Shown here in pieces: positions 35,801 to 47,492 of a stretch of 64,000 nucleotides of DNA. The number at the start of each line of letters is the position of its first letter. Position 1 is the stretch's first letter. A program made the position numbers and the translations under genes. Origin of the DNA: Phlyctochytrium arcticum (lineage: Eukaryota > Chytridiomycota > Chytridiomycetes > Chytridiales > Chytridiaceae); NCBI GenBank assembly GCA_025602905.1, contig JAHLKI010000032.1, positions 240,872 through 304,871 on the forward strand. Reading direction: 5' to 3'. The notes beneath the pieces are model-generated. The model did no database searches. It was not told the DNA's origin and was given only the letters and a program-made list of their open reading frames with translations.

Positions 35801-38800
35801 GAACTTCATCTTTGCTGTTGGAGCTTTTCAGACCCGCAAAGTTCTTGGTGAAGATCGCAGTGTAATACTTCTTTTGAAGTTCGGACATAGGGATACGAAG
35901 AATCAGCTCAGTCTTTCCTGGCAACGATGTCTCAACATCTTTCTTCAGGCGACGCAGCATCAACTTGGTTAAAAGATTGTGTAGGTATTGAATCTTGTCC
36001 TTCTGTTCCTGATTATCAGTGGCGTCCAGATCAATTTCCAGATTCATATCAATGTTGGCATTGGGCATAAGAAATTGGATAAGAGCCATCAATTCCTGAA
36101 CATTGTTCTGCAGTGGCGTTCCTGTGATAAGAAGTCGATTCTGAATGATGTACTCTTTTGCTAATGCTTGATGGAGCTTAGAGGCTTCGTTCTTGAGTCG
36201 ATGAGCTTCGTCAACACCCAGATATGCCCATTTGATCCGATTCAGATGTGTCTTGTCTTGAATAATCATTTCGTAAGTAGTGAGCAAGACATTGAATCGA
36301 AGAATCTTCTTGGGGGGCCGGCCCTTTTTATTGCTATATGAATAGAATTCATGTTCGCGAATAATGCTACGACCCTTGGCGCTGCCCTGGTAAAGAACGA
36401 CATTGATGTCAGGAGCCCAACGGGCAAACTCGCGTTGCCAAGCAGAGATTGTTCCGAGAGGCACAACGATGAGGAATGGTCCGAAGACTTTCATCTTGTG
36501 AAAGAGGTATGATATGAAGGAAACTGTTTGCACAGTCTTTCCGAGACCCATCTCGTCGGCAAGGATGCCATTCTCGTTACGGTGCCACATATCAGCCATC
36601 CAGTTGACTCCAATCAACTGGAACTCGCGAAGCTCTCCTCCTGTCAAAAAGTCGGCTTCACGGAAGGGCTTATAGGGCGGCCGATGATCCGGCTTGAACT
36701 GTTCACTTCGACTTGGTACTTGTTGACTGTTTTGACGATCCAAAAACATATCAATCTCAGCCTGATCCTCAACCAGGGAAGCAGCTGTTTCCCACGTTGA
36801 TTCTTCATAGCCAAGTCCTCGCCATTTGCAGTAGTACTCGATACCCGATGGGTTATCATCATCGGGATCGACACTTCGGTTAGCCAGAATACGGTCTACT
36901 TTACGATGCTCGTCAAGGAGATCTTTCTTATCATTGATCTCCATGAGCACACGCTCTCGATCCTCATCCGTCAGACCAGGGTCTTCCAAGATGGATTGTC
37001 GCTCATTAAACTCTTTGATGAATTTGTCGATCTTTTTAAATCCCCGAAGTGTTTCAAGATAGTCAATGTCGCACCATTGCAGCTCACGGAAGGACCGGCC
37101 AAGCCATTTTACGAGGTACTGACTTTGTTCGACAGTTTTACCATCCTCGCCTTCGATCTCAACAGTTCGCTGATCAAAGAATCCATCGATCACTTCAGTC
37201 TCTTCCTCGGGCTGATAGTATTCAACTTGGTCATAAGCAGCGTCCTCAAAGACGTCCTCGGGATCGGCGTCTTTTGAATTCTCGTTATAATCCAATCCTT
37301 GGTTACGCTGACGAGTAGAGTATCGGGGATAATCATCGTCCCACATGTACAAGTCCTTTTCGGAGCTATTACCTGATGGCGCAACTGGAGCTCGTTTGGC
37401 TGGCCGTCGCCGCCTAGAACGCTCCCCTTCGAAATCAGACCCCGATATTTCTTCCTCATCTACAGACATGTGGGCCACGAAGTCATTTGAATCTGCTCGA
37501 AAAACAGTTAGGATGTTGTACACCACAGAAAAATACAAGAGTACAATACCCTTCTGCCCCGATATTTGAGCTCGGGACTTTAGCTTTCCCTTCTTGGAAC
37601 CCTTATTGCGCCGGCGGGATCCATAATCTTCATCTTCGTCCTCATCATCCGTGCTGGTCTGTCCTTTCTTCTAAGCAAGGCAAAACCCATAAGCTCATGG
37701 CACGAGATGTCAACGTAAGCTTCACTTCAACATACAGCTGTGAATCGATCAGGTGCTATTCGAGCTCGCCCTGATCGTCGAAGACCATACAAGTCAGGGT
37801 TTTCCTCTGCAAAAGCAAATTCCCGACCGGTTCTTGCTGATCGCTTGGCACCCGGACCGCCTGCGGAGGGTGGCTTGTCATCACCAGAACTCATTCCTTC
37901 ACTCTGCACTTCTTCTTCAGGTTCACTCTCTTCGTTCTCCACATACTCTTCGTCGCTTTTGTGGCGCTGATCCACTACAGTGGGTTCGTCGCCGCTTAAG
38001 CTACCAAAGTCGCTCAAAGCATCATCGTCAATATTGATGTCGTTGTCATCTGAACCGATAGCATCTGCTTCGCCTTCAGCCGGATATGTTGTGGGATTGG
38101 GAGGAGGATTGGGTATAGGAGACTCATCATCCGAGTCAAAGATGTGGTCTGTGTCGGAGCTATAACCAGAATTTATTGGTGGGGCTAAACGTGGTGAAGA
38201 GAAGACGGTAAGATTAGTAAATGCACTTTTCGGTAGAGTTGATATACGAATAGCAATCAAGAAGGAAAAGTAGGGATCTAAATTCAACGCTTTGTTTTTG
38301 CAGATTGGGCCAAAACAACGTGCCCATCTGATCCACTTTGACAGCTGGAAGAAGGCCAAATTGCCAAGTATACATCCAAAATGGAGCAACTGTTCCTTCA
38401 AAGCTCCCGGGAAGCCAAGACCAACTCATCAGCGCTTGCTGAGGTTCAAGTGATCCAAAAGAGGCTCACCAACGAGCATGATGACGATGATTATGCCAAA
38501 CTACCAAGTTACTCCCCAATCCCGAATAAGCCAGCCTTCAGCCAAAATTCTTCAACCTATGTTCCCCTCCTCTCTTTCCAATCAGACTCTGTTTAAAGAG
38601 GCATATCTTGGGCACTGTTGCTCAACTCTTCCGAAGCATGCCGATGCCAATGCGGAAGGCGGCGACTTGACCGTCAGTCCCCCCAACAACCACCCACGAA
38701 CCACACCTCGTTCTGGTCAGCGGAGACGCAAGAACCTGCATATAGCACCAACCAAGCTGCAGCGGAGTCTTTGCGAAATATCTGGTCGTCCGCCGACGAT

Positions 38801-38964
38801 GCTTCCTCCAGACTATCCGCGTGGTTTCAAGACTATCGACAGCAAATGAAGTCCAAAGACCCAAACGTTTTTCCCCGAAACAAGATAAAATCGGATAGGG
38901 AGGGAGAGAAGGCAGCCGTTGGGCAAAACTCACCTGACATTGGTTCCGTCGGCACCTCAGTCAT
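32802..38964 (-). CDS. CHD1: CHD1 chromatin remodeller, about 1760 aa, 4 exons
   Basis: Exons (minus) 38964-38934, 38184-37736, 37670-37550 and 37492-32802; phases close. Order: an acidic N-terminus; the fungal CHD1 motif DLYGLRRSGRA; tandem chromodomains (about 37215-37000 and 36950-36760); an SNF2 ATPase with DEMGLGKT (about 36555) and DEAHRLKN (about 36200); a helicase C lobe with the RAHRIGQ motif (about 35340); a SANT/SLIDE-type DNA-binding region containing GVYRHGFGNWRAI (about 34250); a CHD1 helical C-terminal domain (about 33830-33500); and an Arg/Ser/Lys-rich tail with an internal repeat. It spaces nucleosomes on transcribed genes in the nucleus. The start is inferred: a 10-codon first exon with a perfect GTGAGT donor and matching phase. 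This makes intron 1 749 bp, far longer than others here; an alternative start is 21 nt upstream in frame. Confidence 0.93.
33040..33440. repeat. 222-bp in-frame tandem duplication in the CHD1 tail
   Basis: Two copies, offset 222 bp (74 codons), encode near-identical stretches containing RPxKRKQSPTYSKKRE and NGDVAKVGTSK. Both copies are intact but diverged at many positions. Confidence 0.9.
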
Positions 38965-39456
38965 TGGATTTAGCAGTGTCGGCATTTGGAAAGTTGGTGC
39001 AGCCAGGTGGCTGTGCTGGAGGCCGATATCTTCCACTTTCCAAGACGCTCGGACCAAGTAAGCGTAAGCAAAAGACCAAAATAGCCGACGAGGCGTGATA
39101 ACTTGACCGTGTTATTTTTTCCCACATTCCTATACTCCTGCTATACCCATGAATCTTGCACAAATCAAAATGTATCGGTCTGCAAGCTGCAAGAAAATAA
39201 ATTAATCCATGTGATAGAAAGAGGTGAAAAAAAAGCTCAAGTGGTTGTAAAATTGCCTTATTTTCTCGTACAAAACAAAATGTACCGGCCTGCCAAATGA
39301 ATGAAAAAAATTGATCCATGTGATAGAAAGAGGTAAAGAGGAAATGCTTAGATAAATTGATAAATACACGATAGAAGGGAATGTCTACAAAGTCTATAGG
39401 TGTGAAATAAAGCATAAAGTATGGGTTATCAAATGTAAAAAGAATGAAAAGGTCCA
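38965..39456. other. Intergenic between CHD1 start and DCAF12-like stop
   Basis: This holds the CHD1 promoter and the 3' flank of the WD40 gene. It includes a diverged direct repeat (next entry). No gene is supported. Confidence 0.5.
39166..39337. repeat. Diverged direct repeat, about 62 bp, offset 110 bp
   Basis: The segments at 39166-39228 and 39276-39337 share CAAAATGTAyCGGyCTGC at the left and ATCCATGTGATAGAAAGAGG at the right, with small internal differences. Confidence 0.8.
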
Positions 39457-41277
39457 TTACGCCCAAATGCTAGCATAACATCCCTGCAAGTTGGCCTGTA
39501 AAGGCCCACCCGCCGCAAACAACTTGTCACCCTCCGGATTGTAAGAAAGCGAATAAATAGAGTTGCGGACATCTGTTCCTTGAAAGTAGGTTTGATAAAC
39601 CTCGTCTTGCCGTAGCCAGCCTTGACTGGATTGGAGCCATGCGGTATGTGATGAGGGCATATCGGCTGTGATGGAGGGGGAACCGCCGCGAGACCAGGTT
39701 CGGCGCATGTGGGGAACAGGGGCAAGGGAAGGTGAGGCGGGGCGGGACGGAGAAAAGGGAAAGCCAGAACTAATATTGGAAAGCAAAGCGGTGAGAGCTG
39801 ATGGGGTCGAGGGTGATGACAATATGGAAGCGGAAAGTGTGGTGGCTGAGGGTGGTCGGATGGAGAAATTGAGGACGGGTGATCCGACGACTGATGAGTG
39901 GGATGTCCCTATTGATTCCTCCCCTTCCCAAGACAGGTACTTCTTCGCGTGCGTATCGTAAAAAGATATACGACCCTTGCCTCCTCCAATGGTAATAACA
40001 CCGTCTTTCCAAACAAGTGACCGGACACCCCAACCATCGTCGCACGACTGCAGAACCTGCACAACTTGACTGGAGCGCGGGTCGAGAATCGAAATATTGT
40101 TGGCGGATCCCACCGCATACAAATTGTCCTTGTCACTGACTGCGAGACAGCACGCTTCCTCGGTATAACGTAATGCAATTGACGTGTGCGGCTGGAAACG
40201 ATCCGCCTCCCAGATTTTTACGAATCCGTCGGTCGACAAAGTTCCGATGGATTGCGCAGTCATGTTGAAGGTAACATCGCGCACTTTGCCTCTATGCCCC
40301 GAAACCGACCGAAAGGAAGACAGAATAGATATATTGGGTCCGTTCAAGGGAAACAGGGTATTGGAAGCATCGCTCTCGTGCGAGCTATCTGTCGATGATG
40401 GTATGTGCCATGCTTTCAGCAAGCCGTCTCGTCCACCGGAGATGAGGGTAGTGTCATTGATCCACTTCAGAGAGAACACAAAGTCGGCATGCTCTTGCAG
40501 AACGGAAACGGGCTCAAACTCGGGTAATCGAAAGACTTGAATAGAACCCAAAGGCTTGCCTACGCCGACTGCAAGCAGGGTCTTGGTGGGGTTCACGGCA
40601 ATGTCTCGAATGCCATGATTGACCGGCTTTGGTGTGTTTCGGTTGCCAGTAAAGCAATATGGGTTGGGGAAGGCATTTGCAGATGGTGATTCATTGCCGC
40701 TTGATGGTGCTGCTTCACACGCGTTGGCTGATGAAGTTGCATGATCCTCCATGCCCCATCCAGGGACATGATCCTCAACGAGCGGAATTCGGACTTGTCG
40801 GCCAGTCACCACATTGGCAACTATCAGTGCATTGCATTTCGTGCCAAAAACAACATGCGTATCTGAGATCCATTGTGATGCAAACGCCTTGTCCTTTCCG
40901 GTAGTGTCCAATGATAGCGACTCATTGAGCGTTCCTGGTAGTGATCGCGCGACATAGTGTTGGACGGCAGATACGCCGGAGACTGCGGTGGCCTGGGAGG
41001 CAGTGGAGGAGGGCGAAGGAGCAGATGTTCGAATGAAAAGTTTTGGGGGTTGCGAATCTCGTCTCATTGGTAGCTTTGATGGAGTCTTGGCGGAATGAAT
41101 ACTGATTTGAGGGGCTTCTGATGTTGGTTTCGCTCGTCGTGGTCGTGTGGGAACCCCACCACACTCACGCGACTTCACAAAGGCTGCCACATTGACTTCC
41201 AGTTGTTGCGCACCTGCCCAGCTGGCGTTCTCTGCTGGGGCCGTCGTTCCCAAGAAAGGAACCCGGAAAACTACCAT
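39457..41277 (-). CDS. DCAF12-like WD40 protein (CUL4-DDB1 substrate receptor), 606 aa
   Basis: Single exon. Start taken at 41277; an in-frame ATG at 41340 would add 21 residues. Family blocks in order: YVARSLP, KAFASQWISDTHVVFGTKCNAL, GIRDIAVNPTKTLLAVG, FVFSLKWINDTTLISGGRDGLLKAW, KVRDVTFN with GTLSTDGFVKIWEA, LYAVGSANNISILDPR, GVRSLVWKDGVITIGGGKG with SFYD, and a final GDKLFAAGGPLQANLQGCYASIWA. These are WD repeats of a seven-blade propeller, and the end matches the animal DCAF12 C-terminus closely. DCAF12 recruits substrates with acidic C-termini to CRL4 ubiquitin ligase. Two Ser/Pro-rich insertions (about residues 195-235 and 460-540) are additions. Loss of its own targets cannot be judged here. 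Confidence 0.85.
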   Translation of the reverse strand: MVVFRVPFLGTTAPAENASWAGAQQLEVNVAAFVKSRECGGVPTRPRRAKPTSEAPQISIHSAKTPSKLPMRRDSQPPKLFIRTSAPSPSSTASQATAVSGVSAVQHYVARSLPGTLNESLSLDTTGKDKAFASQWISDTHVVFGTKCNALIVANVVTGRQVRIPLVEDHVPGWGMEDHATSSANACEAAPSSGNESPSANAFPNPYCFTGNRNTPKPVNHGIRDIAVNPTKTLLAVGVGKPLGSIQVFRLPEFEPVSVLQEHADFVFSLKWINDTTLISGGRDGLLKAWHIPSSTDSSHESDASNTLFPLNGPNISILSSFRSVSGHRGKVRDVTFNMTAQSIGTLSTDGFVKIWEADRFQPHTSIALRYTEEACCLAVSDKDNLYAVGSANNISILDPRSSQVVQVLQSCDDGWGVRSLVWKDGVITIGGGKGRISFYDTHAKKYLSWEGEESIGTSHSSVVGSPVLNFSIRPPSATTLSASILSSPSTPSALTALLSNISSGFPFSPSRPASPSLAPVPHMRRTWSRGGSPSITADMPSSHTAWLQSSQGWLRQDEVYQTYFQGTDVRNSIYSLSYNPEGDKLFAAGGPLQANLQGCYASIWA

Positions 41278-41945
41278 TTTGCCTATAAAGTCAAGTAGCG
41301 TTGAGTGATAAAGTCTGGTGTATTGCTCACGATCCCCCACCTACCTCAAGTTCTGCCTCTCAAGAAGTTGCTGGGAAAAGCACTTCACTCCGACGGTTTT
41401 AAGTGTTATGACAAACCGAGCGGACTGCGCAACCGAGTGGGTCTGGAACGACCGATGGCGAGAAGGTTAAAAAACTTTGAGTTGCGTCCCTCGCCGCGGG
41501 TTGACTACTTGTATAGGAATTCAGGAGGAAGCGGAGTTTGTTTTTTCCTGGCCAAGGCCCCCGTTTGTCGATCGCCCATGATACGGATTTTTGATATGGA
41601 TGCCGTTGGGAAATTTTTATGGCGGGGTTTTTGGCCGGGGGCTCAGTTTCCGTTGCCGCTGCGGCCGCGTTGGCGACCCGGGGGTCTGGCAACAGATAAG
41701 ATTGAAATTCTGCCGGTAAGATTTTTGAACCGGAATCTACGATGGCACTTTACAAAATTCAACGAATGCGGGCCAGAGAACGTATGGAGCATCCAAGAAT
41801 CCTGATGCATACGAGTGGCGAATCTTCGTAGATAGATCAAGGAGACTTATCGACAACTCCAAACAGTCCTGGTACAGTAAACACAATCTTGTTTCTGGCG
41901 GCCATAAGCTATATAGATTATGGGAAAATTACAAGAGTCTATATC
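41278..41945. other. Intergenic, no gene seen
   Basis: This lies between the WD40 gene start and the POC5 stop, both on minus. It contains the WD40 gene promoter. Open frames on both strands are overlapping shadows without family similarity. Confidence 0.45.
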
Positions 41946-44215
41946 TTAGTATGTAAAGCTTGGATAGCTCTGTGGAGTAGGCACACCTCCTCTATTGCGA
42001 GGGTGTTGTTCTTCCGGACCCAGGGAATGGCCACCCCCAGTCCAAGTAGTTCCTGCATGTGGAACTTGGAAAGATGTTTGATTCGCACCATGTCGAGTAA
42101 CAAAGGCGGATCCTCGCATTGTCCCGTTGAAAGGGCGGCCGGCATCAGTGTGCACATGATTAGTTTGGTCCAAAGCTCCTTGCATTTTTGGAGAAAATGT
42201 GCCAAGATGCGGTCGCGCACCCACGCTTTTCGCAACATTATCGATCGTCGCCTTTAACGATGAAGGCATCACCGATGAGGTAGCGGGAACAGAGTACGTT
42301 GCATGCGAAGGCCTAGCTTGAGAGGGTAAATCACGCTCACCCGATCGCGGTTGGGAAAAGCGCTCAAACAGGTCGTTGGCGACATTAGCCCCAGGGGCAC
42401 CGGCTTGGGCAGGGTTTCGCCAATCGGCATACGCGTTAGACGGGAACGGCATGTTGCTGTTCACTGGCTGCTGCTGCTGAAAGTCTTTGAATCCGGCTGC
42501 TCCTGCCGTAGTGCGAAAGCCATCCGATGGAACAGGCATCTCGGAGTATGTAGGGAACACCCCCGGTGCTACATCTGCTTCGTTCGCAGCAGTAGCCATT
42601 GCCCCACGAAACATAGACATCGCTTCCATGTTTAACGCGCATACGCCCCGCATAAAGGCTTTTTTCATGTCTTGTTGCTGCAGCGACCGCGAGGATTCGG
42701 ATTTGTGTAATTTGGACCGAGCACGGTCTAGCTCGTCTCGCATCTGCAAAGAGACAAGAATAAGCAAGTCTCATCGATAAAATCAATGCACGCAAAGCTG
42801 GGCCTACATCGCCGAGTTGCTGTTCGTATTGCGCAGCCAGTTCCTCTAAGGATTTCTCTGCTTCCATCTATGTTGAATTAGCCACTTCTTGTTTCTCAAT
42901 CAATGCAAACGTTCAAGCATACCCGAACTTTTCTTTCGACCGTTTTCCGCCATGTTGTACCGGCGGCACGCTGCCAACCCAGCAGACATTTACGTGCGAG
43001 CGCCTTCACCGCGTATTGACGTGCCAATTTACTGGCCAACCGAATTCGACGTTCATTGGCCTGCTTCACACGCCAGCGTGAAAACCCCGCCATCAGGGTC
43101 ATTCTAACTTGCTACAATCGAGAGAATTTGTCAGATGGTGCCGCATCCTCATATTTGTCAACGGAGGCGCACCCTTCGTTCCATATACAGCATGGCAGAA
43201 TCCACCATCTGTTCCCGCTTTTCGGCTCGTTGAGTGTACAGAGAAATTTGAGATCGGACATGGCGAAGTTGATCCGTCAAAGAAGCCGTTTCGTCTGCAT
43301 ACTGCAAACGAGCCTCTTCTACTGCAGCCTTTTGCCGGCGAAGAAGGTCACTCTTGGCGCTGAGAAAATCCGCCTGGATAATAGATCTCCATCGTTAGTA
43401 CTGCCACATACGAACATGTTGCAATGTTGGGAACCCACGATAATAGCTCGACGCATCAGTCCGGTCCATTTATCGACCGATTGAACAAATTTCTCGGCAT
43501 CGGAATCCACGTCCATATGTACATCGTCTTCTGTGTGTTCGAGTGATCGCGGTATATCACTTGGTATCCGCTTGCGAGATCCTGCATGTTTGCACTTTTC
43601 TGATGGATGTCGTGCACGACCTTGCTCTTCAAGCAAAGGCTTCCCCCTCTGTTGTTTCTTCTCGGTATTAGAAATCAGATTTAGACTTTCGATTGACCCT
43701 GTCTTGGTTTCGGAGAGGGTTGCAATGGATGATTGCGACATTTGTTTATGGATGGGTTCCCTCGCCTGATCTTTTTGGTGCCGTTCCCTAGTCGGCCTAC
43801 CTGCGACAGGGGCCAATAGGTAATCGGGGCGCTCTGCAGACACCCATGTAGAAGACTTTTGCATTTCCGATTCTGTTTGATTCCTATCGGCACGCTGGCT
43901 TCCTTGTGATTTGGATTCTTTTTGGAGTTGAGGCTTCTCCAGACCGCTCAGCTGGGCGCTACGATCACTACTAGGATTTTTTTGCCTCTCCAGACCCATT
44001 TCGCTCATTTTCCCCATTACTTCGTTGATGTTTCGAGACTCTGCATGATCCGTCGCGCGTTCTGGTTTCGTGTCATCCAAACTGTGTCCTTTCTGCACAA
44101 CGCTAGGTGACGCTGAACGCGACATTGTAGGAGTATTTGCATGTTGGTAGTGGTCCAGAAGGCTGAGAGGGATGTTTAGGGAGTCGGAAGACGCTGATCT
44201 CGAATGGGAGGTCAT
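41946..44215 (-). CDS. POC5: POC5-like centriolar protein with Sfi1-type repeat, 674 aa, 5 exons
   Basis: Exons (minus) 44215-43439, 43373-43173, 43111-42923, 42867-42808 and 42743-41946; all introns are phase 0. Residues 1-240 are disordered. Coiled coil spans about 260-325. A centrin-binding Sfi1-like region follows (about 328-385), with FSRWRVKQANERR and CLLGWQRAAGTTWRK. The POC5 hallmark KKAFMRGVCALNMEAMSMF lies at about residues 435-453, after a short coil, and the tail is Ser/Thr/Pro/Gln-rich. POC5 sits in the centriole lumen with centrin, supporting assembly of full-length centrioles. With the lebercilin-like gene it is the strongest sign that this organism makes flagellated cells. It is divergent from the dipeptidyl-peptidase gene. 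Confidence 0.88.
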
Positions 44216-44659
44216 GGTGCACGGTCAAAAGTTGCCGAACGCGTACGCGACATCTTCAGACTTTTCTAACAGTCCAAGCATCCTACACGAGATTTCGGCC
44301 AAAAACATTTGATCCCCGAGTTGAATTTATACCGACAAAGCGATTGTATATGATCTCTCTCTGATTGCTCAATCGAAGCAATCACCAAACTAATTTCGGT
44401 GTTGCTTTTTGCTAAGCGATGCTTTTGCCCGTAGCAAGATGTGGGTCGCAAAATATACATCTTTGAGCATCCGAATTTCTTCAGCGACTAGTTCATACCT
44501 GCTCGAAAGTTATATGCTCTAGTGCTTCTGCGAAGGATGTTTTGACAGTAGTGTCAAAGTTCGGCCGTGACACACCAGAGGCAAACATGACGAACGCGTG
44601 TTTTTGACAGGAGAGTTCAAACAATTTGTTTATACTTTCAGTTCACATCTGTTCCCACC
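44216..44659. promoter_or_regulatory. Divergent intergenic promoter region
   Basis: These 444 bp lie between the POC5 (minus) and dipeptidyl-peptidase (plus) start codons. No specific element or X-box was recognised. Confidence 0.5.
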
Positions 44660-47294
44660 ATGAGGGTAATCGCTGCACTCTTTGCAGTCTTTGCCGCCGT
44701 TGCAGCGTCCGTAGACGTTCATCCGTTACGTCCAACAGTAAGAGAAAGTGCCAGTAGCGCTCCGTATCTCCTGGCTGACGCATCTCTGTAGGATCTTGTA
44801 GCTTTTCACAAACTTTCCGGTCCTGTCCCGTCGTCCAATGCCCAGCACCTTCTCTTCACTGCGTCTCGCTATAGCGTCAAGGAAGACAAGACAAAACGGA
44901 GCTTATGGCTCTTGCGCACGGCGGATAATCATGTAGTGGATCTAGGAGACTCTGTCACCGAGGGCGCGTTTTGGCTCAGCGACTCTCTCATCGGTGGACT
45001 GTCAGTTCACAGTGGATCAAAGCAGGTAATGTTTCCAGTTCTGCATTGCGATCTTACAGTTTCTCATTTATGCGTCATGCTCTATATAGTTCTGGGCAGC
45101 AGATATCACAAAGTGGTTGCAAGCTGACAATAACATTGCTGATGACGATAAACCCGTCTTCAAACAAATCAGCAAACTGCCCACTAATATTGCCAATCTC
45201 AAATACTCGCCAACGTCGGGAGTGCTTGCCTTTACCGCCGAGGTGTATAACGATGGATCTCTGGAAGGCGCCGCAAAGCGCATCGAGGAAGAGAAGAATA
45301 GCACGACTTCCGGTGTAGTCTATGGTACAAATCTTTACCGCGCTTTTGCAATGGAATGTCCGTGCTTCATATTAAACATCTTTTCTAGACAATTTGTATG
45401 TCCGTCATTGGGATGTTTACCTTCATCCAGGACGCCGCAGCAACCTGTTTACTGTCAGGCTCAAGCCTGAGGACGGGTCGGTCAGCTTTGACGGCGAACC
45501 ACGTAACTTGATGGCTGGGTTGGGACTGGAAACCCCTGTACCGCCTTTTGGCGACACGTCTGCCTTTACTTTCTCAAATGATGGTAAGCCGTAATCACTC
45601 CCAACGTCAATGAGTACCCACTAAATACCATTTCCTCCAACAGGGTCAGAGATTGCTTTTGTATCGCATGTCCCCAAGCGAGACATTGCCTGGTCTACCA
45701 ACACAGACATCTACATTGTTCCCGTCGATGGCAGCAGTCAACCCAAGGATCTTACTACGTCGAATAAGGGATATGATACATCGCCATTGTACTCCCCGGA
45801 TGGAAAGTATTTCGCATGGCTTCAAATGAAGGTTTGAATACTTTCAACACTATTGGCATGCGTGATATTTATCCTTCCGTATATAGAAACCTCAGAATGA
45901 AGCTGACAAGAATCGAATTATGGTCCTGATGGCCACCTTCGTGATGTCACCAAGAATTTCGACCGCAGCGTCAACACGATCGAATGGACTAGCGATTCAC
46001 GATCCTTGATTTTCACAGCCGACGATGCCGGCCACAACAAAGTCTACCAGCTAAATGTCGCAGATGTCACTGTCACGAAAAAGAAGCCTAAGGTACTGGT
46101 CGATGCCCACACCAACTCTGACATCAAAGTCGTGAGTGATTGGATGTTTTTTGCCCAGCACAGTTCTACTGCACCTACCGATTTTTTCACCATGAATCTC
46201 GTCGACGGCAAAGTGGATCAACGAACATGGTTCAATCACAAGCTTTTGCTTCAGACTCTTGTCAGCGATCCCGAGGAGTTCTGGTTTGAGGGAGCTCGCG
46301 GAGAGAAGGTCATGGGTTTCTTATGGAAGCCTGTTACCTTTCATGCTGCTGAACGCTACCCACTTGCTTTCTTGGTACACGGAGGGCCAGAGTCGCCCTG
46401 GAATGATGGATGGTCTTACCGCTGGAACCCTCAGGTGTGGGCTTCTGCTGGATATGTCGGTACGCTGAAAGATTTGAATTGCAAAACTATTATTTTGGTG
46501 TTAATCATATGCCCCAATAGTCATTGCTATCAACTTCCACGGGTCTCCTGGATTTGGCCAAGATTTTACCGACTCCATCAAGGGACATTGGGGTGGCCGT
46601 CCGTACATTGGTGAGTTTTCGGGTACATTTGACCGAGTGCGCAAGCATTAATGTTATTTTAGATCTCATGAAGGGTCTTGACTTTGCTCTCGAAAAATAC
46701 CCCTTCATTGACCCTGACCGCATGGCAGGTCTTGGAGCCTCGTATGGTGGTTACATGATCAACTGGATCAACGGCCACACCAAGCGTTTCAAGTGTCTCG
46801 TCACCCACGACGGCATGTTTGACGTTGCCTCCAGCTACTATAGCGGCGACGAGCTCTTCTTTGGTGAAGCCGAGTTTAAAGGTGTGCCGTACCCCACCGG
46901 TCGGAAGCAGCGCTTCAACCGATTGTACCAAAAATGGACTCCGGCCAGATTTGTGCATCGCTGGGCCACTCCTACCCTTGTGATCCATTCCGAGAAAGAC
47001 TACCGTCTCCCTGTCACTGAGGGCGTTGCCGTTTTCACTGCGCTGCAGCGCCGCGGAATCAAGAGTCGATTCCTCTACTTTCCCGACGAGAACCACTGGG
47101 TCCTGAAACCGGGAAACTCGCTCAAGTGGCACAAGGAAATGTTCGATTGGCTCGACGACCACGTTGGTGCAGGAAGAGCCCAGACGACTGTAGAGAGTGC
47201 GCTAGGAACAGACCAGACCTGGGAGAGGGTCGATGAGAGTGACTTGTCTGACCATGGAGACTTTGATGACGGCCTCTTGACCATTCAAATTTGA
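44660..47294 (+). CDS. Secreted S9 prolyl-oligopeptidase family dipeptidyl-peptidase V, 8 exons, apparent frameshift
   Basis: Exons 44660-44737, 44792-45025, 45090-45324, 45389-45583, 45644-45831, 45887-46459, 46521-46610 and 46663-47294. A signal peptide (MRVIAALFAVFAAVAA) is followed by a beta-propeller domain and an alpha/beta-hydrolase domain with HGGPES (oxyanion), GASYGGYM (catalytic Ser, coded near 46745), a downstream Asp in SEKDYRLP and the catalytic His in DENHWV. The acidic C-terminus is typical of fungal DPP V, which removes X-Ala or X-Pro-like dipeptides outside the cell. Anomaly: in exon 6 the frame that reads EADKNRIMV must shift by one at about 45919-45925 to reach the family-like stretch beginning YGPDGHLRDVTKNF. 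Unshifted, it stops at 46007-46009. Either the gene is mutated or the sequence has an indel. Confidence 0.85.
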
Positions 47295-47492
47295 AATAGA
47301 TTTACAAACATTCTCATTTATTCACCGCCAATGGAGTAGGACGAGTACATAGCTCTCTATTAGTAGGTTATTTGGACAACTTTGACAAATGTTTGTTTAT
47401 TGTTAAAATGATGTAAAAAGTACATGATATATAAGAAGCAGCCTGTCTATCGAATCAAAAAACCAACTTCACAGGAAGAGTCACCTATAGGG

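Noticed and set aside
38381..39061. Plus-strand gene opposite the CHD1 5' end
   Set aside because: Broken by an in-frame TAA at 38594 and overlapping the CHD1 first exon and intron. No family recognised; kept only as an observation.
41305..41805. 166-residue plus-strand frame antisense to the DCAF12-like promoter
   Set aside because: Biased composition and no motif; looks like a chance frame.
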